This document shows, piece after piece, positions 1 to 6,328 of a DNA stretch of 6,328 bases. A model generated the notes under the pieces. The model was not told the DNA's origin. It saw only the letters and a list, made by a program, of their open reading frames with translations, and searched no databases. The DNA lies in contig WQRN01000073.1 in assembly GCA_009786715.1 (NCBI GenBank), positions 1-6,328 of the forward strand, in the 5' to 3' direction. Position numbers and translations under genes: made by a program. The DNA is from Treponema sp. (GTDB lineage: Bacteria; Spirochaetota; Spirochaetia; Treponematales; Breznakiellaceae). Every line of letters starts with the position of its first letter. Within the stretch, counting starts at the first letter, position 1.

Positions 1-1331
1 GTTTTAGACTGCTCGCTGGAACTTTCAGCCAGTTTGCGAATTTCATCGGCGACTACGGCGAATCCCTTGCCTGCTTCCCCGGCGTGCGCGGCTTCTATCG
101 CAGCGTTCATGGAAAGCAAATTGGTTTGGCTTGCGATATTTTCCATTACAGCGTTTATTTCCAGCAAGCCTTCAGATTCGCGGGAGATTTCCTGAATGTC
201 AGATGATACTTCCTGCAACCCTATACGTCCTACTTCGGAGGCATCTTTCAGCGAATTTACATTGGCGGCGTTATCGACCAGCGTGTTGGTAACTGAATTA
301 ATATTAGCCACCATTTCCTCAATTGCCGACGATGCCAGTGAAATATTATTGCTCTGAGTTTCAACATGACTGTTAAGTTTGTTGATATTGGTAACTACTT
401 GTTCCATAGTCGCGTTAGTTTGCGTAACGCTGGCGCTCTGGTTTATTACCCTGCCTTTGATGCTTTGAATGTTAGCGGTAATTTCATTTATCGCCGAGGC
501 GGTCTTGGACATATTGCCGGACAAGCCGGAACCTATTTCAGACAATACTCCGGCTTGCTTCTTGATAAGCAGCACAAGTGCTTTAATGTTATCAAGCGTA
601 AAACTAATATTTTGAGTAAGATCGCCTATTTCGTCTTTTGTATTAACATTGATGGCATGTGTTAGATCGCCCTGAGCTACAATTTTTAGAGCATCGGCGA
701 CTTTTAAAATTGGTTTGGTGATACTGGATGTAATATACAACGCTAAAACAACGCTTACAATAATCGCGATAATAATGAGCACAATAATAATACGCTGAGA
801 CTTAATACCCAGGTTATTATTTTCAATTATTATTTCATTAAGCAAATCGCCGTAGCGGGTTTCAATTTTTTCTAAATCGTATATTACTACCATTGTATTT
901 GGAGAAACATCTTCCTTTAGCTTTCTAAACGCGTCTTCCGTCTCTCCGTTTTTTATATGATTTACAATTTCACCTGCTTTGGAATGAATGAAGCGATGAG
1001 GTTCAATAATCGCCTGAAGCAATGCGATAGATTCAGGGTCGGTCATTTTTTTTACATCTTCGCTGTTTAAATATTTCCCCAAAGAGCATGTGCTGGAATT
1101 GAGCGAACCTGTAAACTCGCTTCCTGTATACACCGCATCCGTAAGGCCCTGCCTCCAGATTAAATGCGCATTCAATATTGATGTTATAGTAACCCTTACT
1201 TCTGAATAATCAAGTATATGTTTGGACGAAGCCGTTAGTTTTGCGTTGCTGTAATATCCCACAATGCCAAGCACTAACCCTATCGAAACAACAATAAAAA
1301 AACCACCGAAAAGTTTTACGCGTATTTTCAT
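1..1331 (-). CDS. Methyl-accepting chemotaxis protein with CZB-like zinc-binding sensor region (C-terminus beyond window)
   Basis: Transmembrane chemoreceptor that would pass a signal to CheA/CheW to bias flagellar rotation. I translated it by reverse complement: 443 codons are present, starting with [10 protein letters not shown], and the frame is still open at the left edge. Order of parts: membrane segment about residues 8-27; sensor region about 28-179; second membrane segment about 180-200 (very rich in Ile and Val); HAMP domain about 200-252 (Pro207, DEIGDL 233-238); coiled-coil signalling domain with the conserved tip about 397-436 ([19 protein letters not shown], then [16 protein letters not shown]). 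The sensor region carries His56-x-x-Trp59, Cys82-x-Leu-Gly85 and His112-x-x-x-His116, the ligand pattern of CZB zinc-binding domains. The start is supported by AAAGGA (1340-1345) 8 bases upstream. The end of the hairpin and any CheR/CheB tail lie outside. MCP identity is certain; the stimulus is unknown. Confidence 0.96.
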   Translation of the reverse strand, partial: MKIRVKLFGGFFIVVSIGLVLGIVGYYSNAKLTASSKHILDYSEVRVTITSILNAHLIWRQGLTDAVYTGSEFTGSLNSSTCSLGKYLNSEDVKKMTDPESIALLQAIIEPHRFIHSKAGEIVNHIKNGETEDAFRKLKEDVSPNTMVVIYDLEKIETRYGDLLNEIIIENNNLGIKSQRIIIVLIIIAIIVSVVLALYITSSITKPILKVADALKIVAQGDLTHAINVNTKDEIGDLTQNISFTLDNIKALVLLIKKQAGVLSEIGSGLSGNMSKTASAINEITANIQSIKGRVINQSASVTQTNATMEQVVTNINKLNSHVETQSNNISLASSAIEEMVANINSVTNTLVDNAANVNSLKDASEVGRIGLQEVSSDIQEISRESEGLLEINAVMENIASQTNLLSMNAAIEAAHAGEAGKGFAVVADEIRKLAESSSEQSK

Positions 1332-1481
1332 CTTTTATATCCTTTTTATAAGCTTTTGTGAGTATATTATTCAAACAGCTCTTACCATTTAGTAATATAA
1401 AAATTTTAATAGGAGAAGGCAAGAAAATAATAATTGATTTCTTTATAAAATAAAGGCGTTTAATTCTTGTATTTATTACAA

Positions 1482-1510
1482 ATTTTATTTAATAAAGTAT
1501 TTTAATTCAA
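1482..1510 (-). promoter_or_regulatory. Candidate sigma-70-type promoter for the chemoreceptor gene
   Basis: Read on the minus strand, TTGAAT (1510-1505) is followed after 17 bases by TAAAAT (1487-1482), 4/6 and 5/6 matches to the -35 and -10 consensus. It lies about 150 bases upstream of the start codon, implying a long leader. A closer alternative -10, TATACT at 1366-1361, has no matching -35. I did not find a sigma-28-like motif (TAAA and GCCGATAA at standard spacing), which many motility genes carry. Weak evidence in AT-rich DNA. Confidence 0.2.
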
Positions 1511-1547
1511 TTTATTAACTATTTCGTACAATTTAACAAAAACAGTG

Positions 1548-1576
1548 TATAATAATTGTTACATTAGCTATATAAT
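1548..1576 (+). promoter_or_regulatory. Candidate -10 elements for the reductase-NYN operon
   Basis: Two perfect TATAAT hexamers sit at 1548-1553 and 1571-1576, 57 and 34 bases before the reductase ATG. Neither has a good -35 hexamer at 16-18 bases: the best for the first is CGTACA at 1525-1530, a weak match. In AT-rich DNA one such hexamer can occur by chance. Two perfect copies at a sensible distance make promoter activity plausible but do not show which is used. Confidence 0.35.
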
Positions 1577-1588
1577 GCGGTTTATAGC
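1567..1588. promoter_or_regulatory. Inverted repeat GCTATA-N10-TATAGC, possible operator
   Basis: Arms 1567-1572 and 1583-1588 are perfect 6-base inverted copies with centres 16 bases apart, and the left arm overlaps the TATAAT at 1571-1576. A dyad of this size over a -10 element is where a dimeric repressor would bind. The arms are short and AT-rich, so chance is a real alternative. No regulator gene is visible in the window. Confidence 0.25.
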
Positions 1589-1609
1589 AAAAATCCTTAG
1601 GGGAAATAT

Positions 1610-2758
1610 ATGGTTTATAAAGAATTCGGAAAAACAGGCATTAAATTATCATCTCTCGGCTTTGGCGCGATGCGTTTGCCCATGAAGGAAATTGACGGCA
1701 AGAAAATTGTTGATGAAGAACTTGCCGTTCCGCTTATGCAGCAGGCGTTTGATATGGGGGTAAATTATGTTGATACAGCTCCCTTGTATTGTGAAACGCT
1801 CAGCGAAAACGCTGTCGGCAAGGCGTTAAAAGGTTATCGTGATAAAGTTTACCTTTCTACAAAAAACCCAATCGAGGACAATGACGGCGATCACTGGATG
1901 GAACGGCTGGAGAAATCTCTTAAAAAACTGGACACAGATTACATTGATTTTTATCATTTTTGGGGAATATCACTTAAAAGTTTTATAGGCTGGCAGGACA
2001 AAGAAATAAAATACGGGCCAATTCAGGCTGCGCAAAAAGCGAAAGAACAGGGTTTAATAAAACATATTTCATTTTCGTATCATGACGCGCCTGAAAATTA
2101 TAAACCGATAGCAGACTCCGGTATTTTTGAATCCACTTTGGTTCAATACAATATGCTGGATCGATCCAACGAAGAAAATATCGCTCACGCAAAATTAAAA
2201 GGGTTAGGTGTCATTGTGATGGGGCCTGTCGGCGGCGGACGGCTCGGCGCTCCAAGCGAACAGATTCAGGGGTTGCTGAAAGATAAAACAGGAAGCGCGC
2301 CTGCAAGTACAGCCGAAATGGCTCTTCGCTTTGTTCTTGCGAACCCGAATGTGGATATGGCTCTCTCCGGCATGAGCGATGTTAAAATGCTTAAAGAAAA
2401 TTTCGCAATCGCTTCGCGCACAGGCCACCTAACGGAAGAAGAACTTGCAAGTATAAAAAAAATGATGGAAGAAAATAAAAATCTTGCAAAGCTCTACTGT
2501 ACCGGCTGCAATTACTGTAAACCCTGCCCTCAGGGAATAGATATTGCATACATTTTTGAAATTATGAACCGTTATAAAGTTTACGATTTAAAAGAACACG
2601 CAAAAGCGGCATACTATGAAATGATGAAAGGCTGGAGCTGGATTAAAAGCGCGGACGCTTCAAAATGTATTTTATGCGGCGAATGTGAAAAAAAGTGCCC
2701 TCAAAAACTGCCGATTATAAAACAGTTAGCGGAAACGCACGCGGCATTAGCGCCGTAG
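1610..2758 (+). CDS. Aldo/keto reductase with C-terminal 2x[4Fe-4S] ferredoxin-like domain
   Basis: Predicted cytosolic oxidoreductase of the aldo/keto reductase superfamily, in the subgroup that carries a ferredoxin-like tail (382 aa, usual length for that subgroup). The N-terminal TIM-barrel (about 1-290) opens with the family-typical FGKTGIKLSSLGFGAMRLP. It keeps the catalytic tetrad: Asp55 and Tyr60 (VDTAPLY), Lys85 (LSTK), His116 (DFYHFWG). The C-terminal part has two cysteine clusters, Cys297/300/303/306-Pro and Cys353/356/359/363-Pro, enough for two [4Fe-4S] clusters. These suggest electron exchange with a ferredoxin or flavoprotein besides, or instead of, NAD(P)H. Substrate cannot be read from sequence. 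The start is backed by AGGGGA (1599-1604) 5 bases before ATG. The next gene follows after 24 bases, so the two are probably co-transcribed. Confidence 0.95.
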   Translation: MVYKEFGKTGIKLSSLGFGAMRLPMKEIDGKKIVDEELAVPLMQQAFDMGVNYVDTAPLYCETLSENAVGKALKGYRDKVYLSTKNPIEDNDGDHWMERLEKSLKKLDTDYIDFYHFWGISLKSFIGWQDKEIKYGPIQAAQKAKEQGLIKHISFSYHDAPENYKPIADSGIFESTLVQYNMLDRSNEENIAHAKLKGLGVIVMGPVGGGRLGAPSEQIQGLLKDKTGSAPASTAEMALRFVLANPNVDMALSGMSDVKMLKENFAIASRTGHLTEEELASIKKMMEENKNLAKLYCTGCNYCKPCPQGIDIAYIFEIMNRYKVYDLKEHAKAAYYEMMKGWSWIKSADASKCILCGECEKKCPQKLPIIKQLAETHAALAP

Positions 2759-2782
2759 AAAATAATTAAAAAGGAGAAATTT

Positions 2783-3703
2783 ATGCATGTAGGCATTTTA
2801 TGGGATATAGAAAACGTTACGCCCCCTGCGAATACGAATTATATACAATCTGTAATTGAAAAAGTGGGAGAGAATAACAGAATTTCCTACGCGATGGCTT
2901 TCGGAGACTGGAATAAAAATTCAATTAAAAACATCGCGCACGAACTGTCGGTTAACAATTTTGAATTAATACACATTCCAAAAAGCAGAAAAGACAGCGC
3001 CGATATGTCGCTTGTGGCGCATGGAGTTGAATTAATCTTTCAATATCCGCACATCGAAAGATTTGTGTTAATTTCCGGAGACGGCGATTTCAGACCCCTG
3101 CTCTCTTCTCAAAAAAAATGGGGAAAGGAAACATGGGTTATCTGCGACGTAAAAAAACACGCTTCAGAAGATTTGTTAAAAATGGCGGATAAATATCTTG
3201 ATTACAGAGAGATAATTAACCCCGAAGACAATCAGGAAAGCGATATTACGCAAATAAGCAGCATCTTAACAAAGGAAATGGCGTTTGAACTTTTTAAAGA
3301 AGCTGTTGGAATAATTATCAAGGAAGGAAAAAAACCGTTGTCTTCCTACGTTAAAATAAAAATGAAACTTTTAAACAACGAATTTGACGAAAAAAAATGG
3401 GGTTATAACTCGTGGCTCGATTTTGTTAAGGAAGCAAAAACAGCGACTAATATAACTTTCGAAAACGGCTGTTTTGCGATTAACGACAAAGAAGAAACGA
3501 TTCCTGAAGTTTTTAAAATGCTAATACAGGCAATTAAAGAAACTGATAAATTGGAACTAGCTTCGCAGGTTGCCGAAAAATTTGACTATAAAAAATACGG
3601 CTATAAAAAATTCAGAATCCTTGCTCTGGACGCGGAGAAACGCGGCTACATTGAAACGATGTACGACGCGGATAAAACAACGTGGTTTATCAAGAAAAAA
3701 TAA
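2783..3703 (+). CDS. NYN-domain (LabA/DUF88-like) predicted ribonuclease with two OST-HTH/LOTUS-like domains
   Basis: Predicted RNA-processing or RNA-decay protein of 306 aa, cytosolic, with no signal peptide or membrane segment. Residues 1-143 form a NYN (PIN-like) nuclease domain with the expected acidic residues: Asp8 and Asn11 in LWDIENV, Asp71 and Asp74 in KDSADMSL, and Asp100/Asp102 in LISGDGDF. An acidic linker (about 144-163) leads to two tandem OST-HTH/LOTUS-like winged-helix modules, about 166-233 and 241-304. Each has a helix pair, a K(W/Y)GY signature (WGYNSWLDF at 206-214; YGYKKFRIL at 272-280) and a closing strand (FAI; WFI). LOTUS domains bind RNA, notably G-rich or G-quadruplex RNA in characterised cases, so the protein probably selects RNA with its tail and may cut it with NYN. 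The start has AAGGAG (2771-2776) 6 bases upstream. It lies 24 bases after the reductase gene. The RNA target is unknown; the NYN call is firmer than the second LOTUS module. Confidence 0.9.
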   Translation: MHVGILWDIENVTPPANTNYIQSVIEKVGENNRISYAMAFGDWNKNSIKNIAHELSVNNFELIHIPKSRKDSADMSLVAHGVELIFQYPHIERFVLISGDGDFRPLLSSQKKWGKETWVICDVKKHASEDLLKMADKYLDYREIINPEDNQESDITQISSILTKEMAFELFKEAVGIIIKEGKKPLSSYVKIKMKLLNNEFDEKKWGYNSWLDFVKEAKTATNITFENGCFAINDKEETIPEVFKMLIQAIKETDKLELASQVAEKFDYKKYGYKKFRILALDAEKRGYIETMYDADKTTWFIKKK

Positions 3704-3713
3704 AAAATATCCG

Positions 3714-6155
3714 TTAAGCCATAATTACAGAAACATCATGCGCCTTGCCGTCGCCGAACACGGGCAGAATATTTCCATTGTGCGGTTTTCCGTCTACAGT
3801 AACGGACTTAACCCCTTTTTCCGCGCCGGCGCTGTTATCCACAGTGATACGGTAAAACGCGCCCCGGAAAAATCGGGTAACGGTAAATCCTTTCATATCC
3901 GAAGGAATACACGGGTCTACAAGAAGGCCGTCGAACATCGGCCGCACTCCAAGAATGTATTGTGAAATGCTTACAAATGTCCACGCCGCGGTTCCTGTAA
4001 GCCATGAATTCTTGGCTTCACCGTGGCGAGGCGCGTCTTTGCCCGCTACCATCTGCGCGTACACATACGGCTCCATACGGCGTAAATCGCTGTCGTCTTC
4101 GCGGTAAGCCGGGCAGATTTTCGCGTAAGTTTCAAAAGCGCGGTTTCCTTTTCCAAGACGAGTTTCCGCGATTGTTACCCACGGATTGTTATGGCAGAAA
4201 ATACCGGCGTTCTCTTTGTATCCCGGCGGATACGAAGAAACTTCACCTAACTCAAGATGGTAATCCTTGTACGCCGGTTGAAGCAGCACAATTCCGTATT
4301 TTGTATCTAAATGCTCTTTAACTGAATTAAGCGCCTTTGCGGCGCGGCCGTCTTCAATGCCGATGCCTGCCATTACAGCGAATCCGTTTGATTCAATAAA
4401 AATCTTTCCGTCCTCGCACTCGCGGCTGCCGATTTTTTTACCATACGCGTCATATGCGCGGACAAACCAGTCCCCGTCCCAGCCGTGCTGGTTAACAGCT
4501 TCGATCATTACAGCGATTTGTTTTTCAGCGAATTCGGCTTCGTCTGCGCGGTTAGTCCGCCTGCATATCTCAACATAGTCAGGGCCTGTAAACGCGAAAA
4601 TAGCGGCGATTAAAACTGATTCAGCTACCCCGCTCTCATAATTCGCCGTTGTCTGAAATGATTCGCCGGGAGTAGAAGAAAAACAGTTAAGGTTTAAACA
4701 GTCATTCCAGTCTGCGCGTCCAATCAGCGGAAGCCCGTGCGGACCTTTATTATTAACGGTGAAATCGAAGGATCGTTTTAAATGAATAAAAAGAGTGTCC
4801 GCAAGTTTTTCATCATTATCAAAAGGAACTTTTTCATCGAGAATGCCGTAATCGCCTGTTTCTTTGATATACGCGGCAACGCCGCAGATCAGCCACAGCG
4901 GATCATCATTAAAACCGGAACCAATCTCGTTGTTGCCTCTCTTTGTAAGCGGTTGATACTGATGATACGCGCTGCCGTCGGGAAACTGCGTTGCCGCGAT
5001 GTCGAGAATACGCGCTCTTGCACGCTCCGGAACAAGGTGGACAAATCCTAAAAGATCCTGATTCGAATCACGGAAACCCATGCCGCGCCCGATACCCGAT
5101 TCAAAATAAGACGCGCTTCTGGACATATTAAATGTCACCATACATTGATACTGATTCCAAATGCCTGCCATACGCGCCATTTTTTTATCTTCGGCTTCGA
5201 CTGTAAAACGCCCAAGTAAACCATCCCAGTACTTGTTAAGCTCGCTAAGAGCTTTATTCGCCGCCTCAGGCGATCCGTATTTTTCAAGCAAATCGTTCGC
5301 CGGTTTTTTATTAATAACGCCTTGTTTTTCCCATTTTTGATCCTGCGGATTTTCACAGTAGCCGAGTATAAAAACAAATGTTTTAGCTTCCCCGGGAGAA
5401 AGTTTTATCTTTATATGATGAGATCCAACAGGCGCCCAACCTGAAGCTACAGAATTATTAGCCTCTCCCTTGAACACAACCTGCGGATGGTCAAAGCCGT
5501 TATACAAACCAAGAAAAGACTGCCTGTCTGTATCAAAACCTTCGATCGGAACATTTACCGCCCACATTGCGTAATGATTGCGTCTTTCGCGGTATTCGGT
5601 TTTATGATAAATACAAGAGCCTTCAATCTCAACCTCTCCAATGCTGAAGTTGCGCTGGAAATTAGTCATATCGTCATTCGCGTTCCAAAGGCAAAATTCA
5701 ATAAAAGAAAACATATCAACATTTTTATCTGCATTGGATTCGTTGGTAAGTGTAATTTTATGAATTTCGCAGGTGTCACGTAACGGAACGAAAGACACTT
5801 GAGAAAAGGAAAGCCCGTTACGCGAAGAAAAAATACGCGAATAACCCATTCCGTGCCGGCACTCGTAGCGATCCAGTTTTGACTTCATCGGCATCCACGA
5901 AGGCGACCATACATCCTCGCCGCTTCCGTCGCGCAGATAGAAATAACGCCCGCCTGAATCCGCGGGAGCGTTGTTGTATCGGTAACGAGTAAGGCGAAGC
6001 ATCCGCGCGTCGCGGTAAAAACAGTAACCGCCTGAAGTATTGGAAAATAAACCGAAAAACTCCTCGCTTCCCAGATAGTTAATCCAGGGATAAGGCGTGT
6101 CGGGGCGTGTAATTACATATTCGCGCGCATCGTCGTCAAAATAGCCGTATTGCAT
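3714..6155 (-). CDS. Cellobiose phosphorylase (GH94 family)
   Basis: Cytosolic enzyme that splits cellobiose with inorganic phosphate into alpha-D-glucose 1-phosphate and glucose, conserving the bond energy. At 813 aa it is full length for the family and collinear with clostridial-type cellobiose phosphorylases from the first residues ([27 protein letters not shown]). Parts in order: N-terminal beta-sandwich about 1-280; helical linker about 281-320; (alpha/alpha)6 barrel about 321-735 with [19 protein letters not shown] (352-370), substrate-site [15 protein letters not shown] (394-408) and [11 protein letters not shown] (480-490); short C-terminal beta domain. Asp485 is the expected general acid. 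His655 (CHNN) and Thr720 (LTGTAAW) match known phosphate-binding positions. No signal peptide, so cellobiose must be imported. AGGAGG (6161-6166) lies 5 bases before ATG. Its stop converges on the NYN gene with a 10-base gap. Cellodextrin or other GH94 specificities are less likely given the close match. Confidence 0.95.
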   Translation of the reverse strand: MQYGYFDDDAREYVITRPDTPYPWINYLGSEEFFGLFSNTSGGYCFYRDARMLRLTRYRYNNAPADSGGRYFYLRDGSGEDVWSPSWMPMKSKLDRYECRHGMGYSRIFSSRNGLSFSQVSFVPLRDTCEIHKITLTNESNADKNVDMFSFIEFCLWNANDDMTNFQRNFSIGEVEIEGSCIYHKTEYRERRNHYAMWAVNVPIEGFDTDRQSFLGLYNGFDHPQVVFKGEANNSVASGWAPVGSHHIKIKLSPGEAKTFVFILGYCENPQDQKWEKQGVINKKPANDLLEKYGSPEAANKALSELNKYWDGLLGRFTVEAEDKKMARMAGIWNQYQCMVTFNMSRSASYFESGIGRGMGFRDSNQDLLGFVHLVPERARARILDIAATQFPDGSAYHQYQPLTKRGNNEIGSGFNDDPLWLICGVAAYIKETGDYGILDEKVPFDNDEKLADTLFIHLKRSFDFTVNNKGPHGLPLIGRADWNDCLNLNCFSSTPGESFQTTANYESGVAESVLIAAIFAFTGPDYVEICRRTNRADEAEFAEKQIAVMIEAVNQHGWDGDWFVRAYDAYGKKIGSRECEDGKIFIESNGFAVMAGIGIEDGRAAKALNSVKEHLDTKYGIVLLQPAYKDYHLELGEVSSYPPGYKENAGIFCHNNPWVTIAETRLGKGNRAFETYAKICPAYREDDSDLRRMEPYVYAQMVAGKDAPRHGEAKNSWLTGTAAWTFVSISQYILGVRPMFDGLLVDPCIPSDMKGFTVTRFFRGAFYRITVDNSAGAEKGVKSVTVDGKPHNGNILPVFGDGKAHDVSVIMA

Positions 6156-6211
6156 GGTTTCCTCCTGCTATGGATTCAAGGTAATTAAGAAAGCGGTATC
6201 TAAGCATTAAA
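6156..6211 (-). other. Short spacer between partial gene and cellobiose phosphorylase
   Basis: The 56 bases contain the strong ribosome binding site AGGAGG (6161-6166) of the phosphorylase gene. I see no convincing -35/-10 pair and no stem followed by a T-run on the minus strand. Read-through from the upstream gene is therefore the simplest reading, although a weak promoter inside the upstream gene cannot be excluded. Confidence 0.4.
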
Positions 6212-6328
6212 TTATATTGCAGAAACAGCGGCTTTTTCCCGCACCATTTCACTGATAATTTCTGTCGGCGTTTTATGCGTTCCCATAGAAACAGACATCA
6301 GATAATTGGCAGAAAAATCATCAAGAGC
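6212..6328 (-). CDS. C-terminal 38 residues of an unrecognised protein (start beyond window)
   Basis: Reading the minus strand inward from the right edge, one frame stays open for 38 codons and ends in TAA at 6214-6212. The other two minus-strand frames hit stops within 10 codons. The peptide begins ALDDFSANYLMSVSMG and ends REKAAVSAI. Codon choice resembles the neighbouring phosphorylase gene. The final stretch (about TPTEIISEMVREKAA) looks like an amphipathic helix. I do not recognise the family from so short a tail. It precedes the phosphorylase gene by 56 bases in the same direction, so an operon partner in sugar uptake, breakdown or regulation is plausible but is inferred only from position. 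Confidence 0.6.
   Translation of the reverse strand, partial: ALDDFSANYLMSVSMGTHKTPTEIISEMVREKAAVSAI

Larger units (their letters stand above)
1332..1609. promoter_or_regulatory. AT-rich divergent intergenic region between chemoreceptor and reductase genes
   Basis: This is the only sizeable non-coding stretch in the window. It lies between two divergently transcribed genes, so it should hold both promoters. It is much richer in A and T than the flanking genes. I see candidate promoter elements toward both sides and a short inverted repeat near the reductase start (listed separately). There is also an all-AT inverted repeat, TTAATAAA (1489-1496) and TTTATTAA (1511-1518), which may be chance in such AT-rich sequence. 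No small gene, tRNA, or convincing terminator or riboswitch fold was recognised. Confidence 0.6.

Noticed and set aside
366..665. 99-codon open frame on the plus strand
   Set aside because: It lies opposite the chemoreceptor signalling and HAMP region on the other strand. The minus-strand frame gives unmistakable conserved MCP sequence, and this peptide resembles no family.
1210..1422. 70-codon open frame on the minus strand overlapping the chemoreceptor start
   Set aside because: It overlaps the first membrane segment of the chemoreceptor in another frame. The chemoreceptor frame has a typical positively charged N-terminus, a membrane helix and its own ribosome binding site.
1489..1518. Inverted repeat TTAATAAA / TTTATTAA as a terminator or operator
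   Set aside because: It consists only of A and T with a 14-base spacer in very AT-rich DNA, so chance is likely and the stem would be unstable.
3586..3611. 11-base direct repeat CTATAAAAAAT with a 15-base period
   Set aside because: It encodes the repeated YKK in DYKKYGYKKF of the second LOTUS-like module and is explained by the protein sequence and A-rich codon use.
3789..3820. Possible plus-strand terminator: TCCGT/ACGGA stem followed by a T-run
   Set aside because: The stem is only 5 base pairs, the loop is 8 bases, the T-run is separated from the stem by several bases, and it lies inside the phosphorylase coding sequence. Too weak to call.
3570..3965. 131-codon open frame on the plus strand spanning the convergent gene ends
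   Set aside because: It overlaps the second LOTUS module of the NYN gene in another frame and then runs antisense to the conserved end of the phosphorylase. It has no recognisable content.
4004..5783. Several 70-105 codon open frames on the plus strand, plus one on the minus strand at 5135-5377
   Set aside because: All are out-of-frame or antisense to the continuous, strongly conserved cellobiose phosphorylase gene.

Overview
The window holds four substantial genes, plus the tail of a fifth at the right edge. The best guess for the host is an anaerobic, motile, carbohydrate-fermenting bacterium, probably gut- or sediment-associated. The clues are a chemoreceptor, an iron-sulphur aldo/keto reductase typical of anaerobes, and a cytosolic cellobiose phosphorylase. 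The AT-rich intergenic DNA, A-rich codon use and the style of the chemoreceptor (zinc-binding-type sensor, '[20 protein letters not shown]' tip) would fit a spirochaete. A Bacillota or other anaerobic lineage is not excluded, and there is no rRNA or other phylogenetic marker here.

Layout. Bases 1-1331 (minus) are a methyl-accepting chemotaxis protein running off the left edge. It has a full N-terminus, two membrane segments, a CZB-like zinc-binding motif between them, a HAMP domain and most of the signalling tip. Bases 1332-1609 are an AT-rich divergent intergenic region that must carry the start signals for both flanking transcription units. Bases 1610-2758 (plus) encode an aldo/keto reductase with a C-terminal two-cluster ferredoxin-like domain. 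After 24 bases comes a second plus-strand gene (2783-3703) for a NYN-family predicted ribonuclease followed by two tandem OST-HTH/LOTUS-like RNA-binding domains. The two probably form one operon. Bases 3714-6155 (minus) encode a full-length GH94 cellobiose phosphorylase, converging on the NYN gene with only 10 bases between stop codons. Bases 6212-6328 (minus) are the last 38 codons of an unrecognised protein just upstream of the phosphorylase, in the same direction.

How the genes relate. The phosphorylase would split imported cellobiose with phosphate into glucose 1-phosphate and glucose, saving ATP. The partial gene before it may belong to the same uptake/utilisation operon. The chemoreceptor and the reductase are divergently transcribed from a shared region. 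A functional link (for example redox or metal sensing) is possible but only inferred. The reductase-NYN pairing is the least obvious part of the window. The NYN plus double-LOTUS protein has the same domain logic as the eukaryotic germline regulator MARF1 and is the most interesting item here. I see no CRISPR array, mobile element, tRNA, rRNA or recognisable riboswitch.
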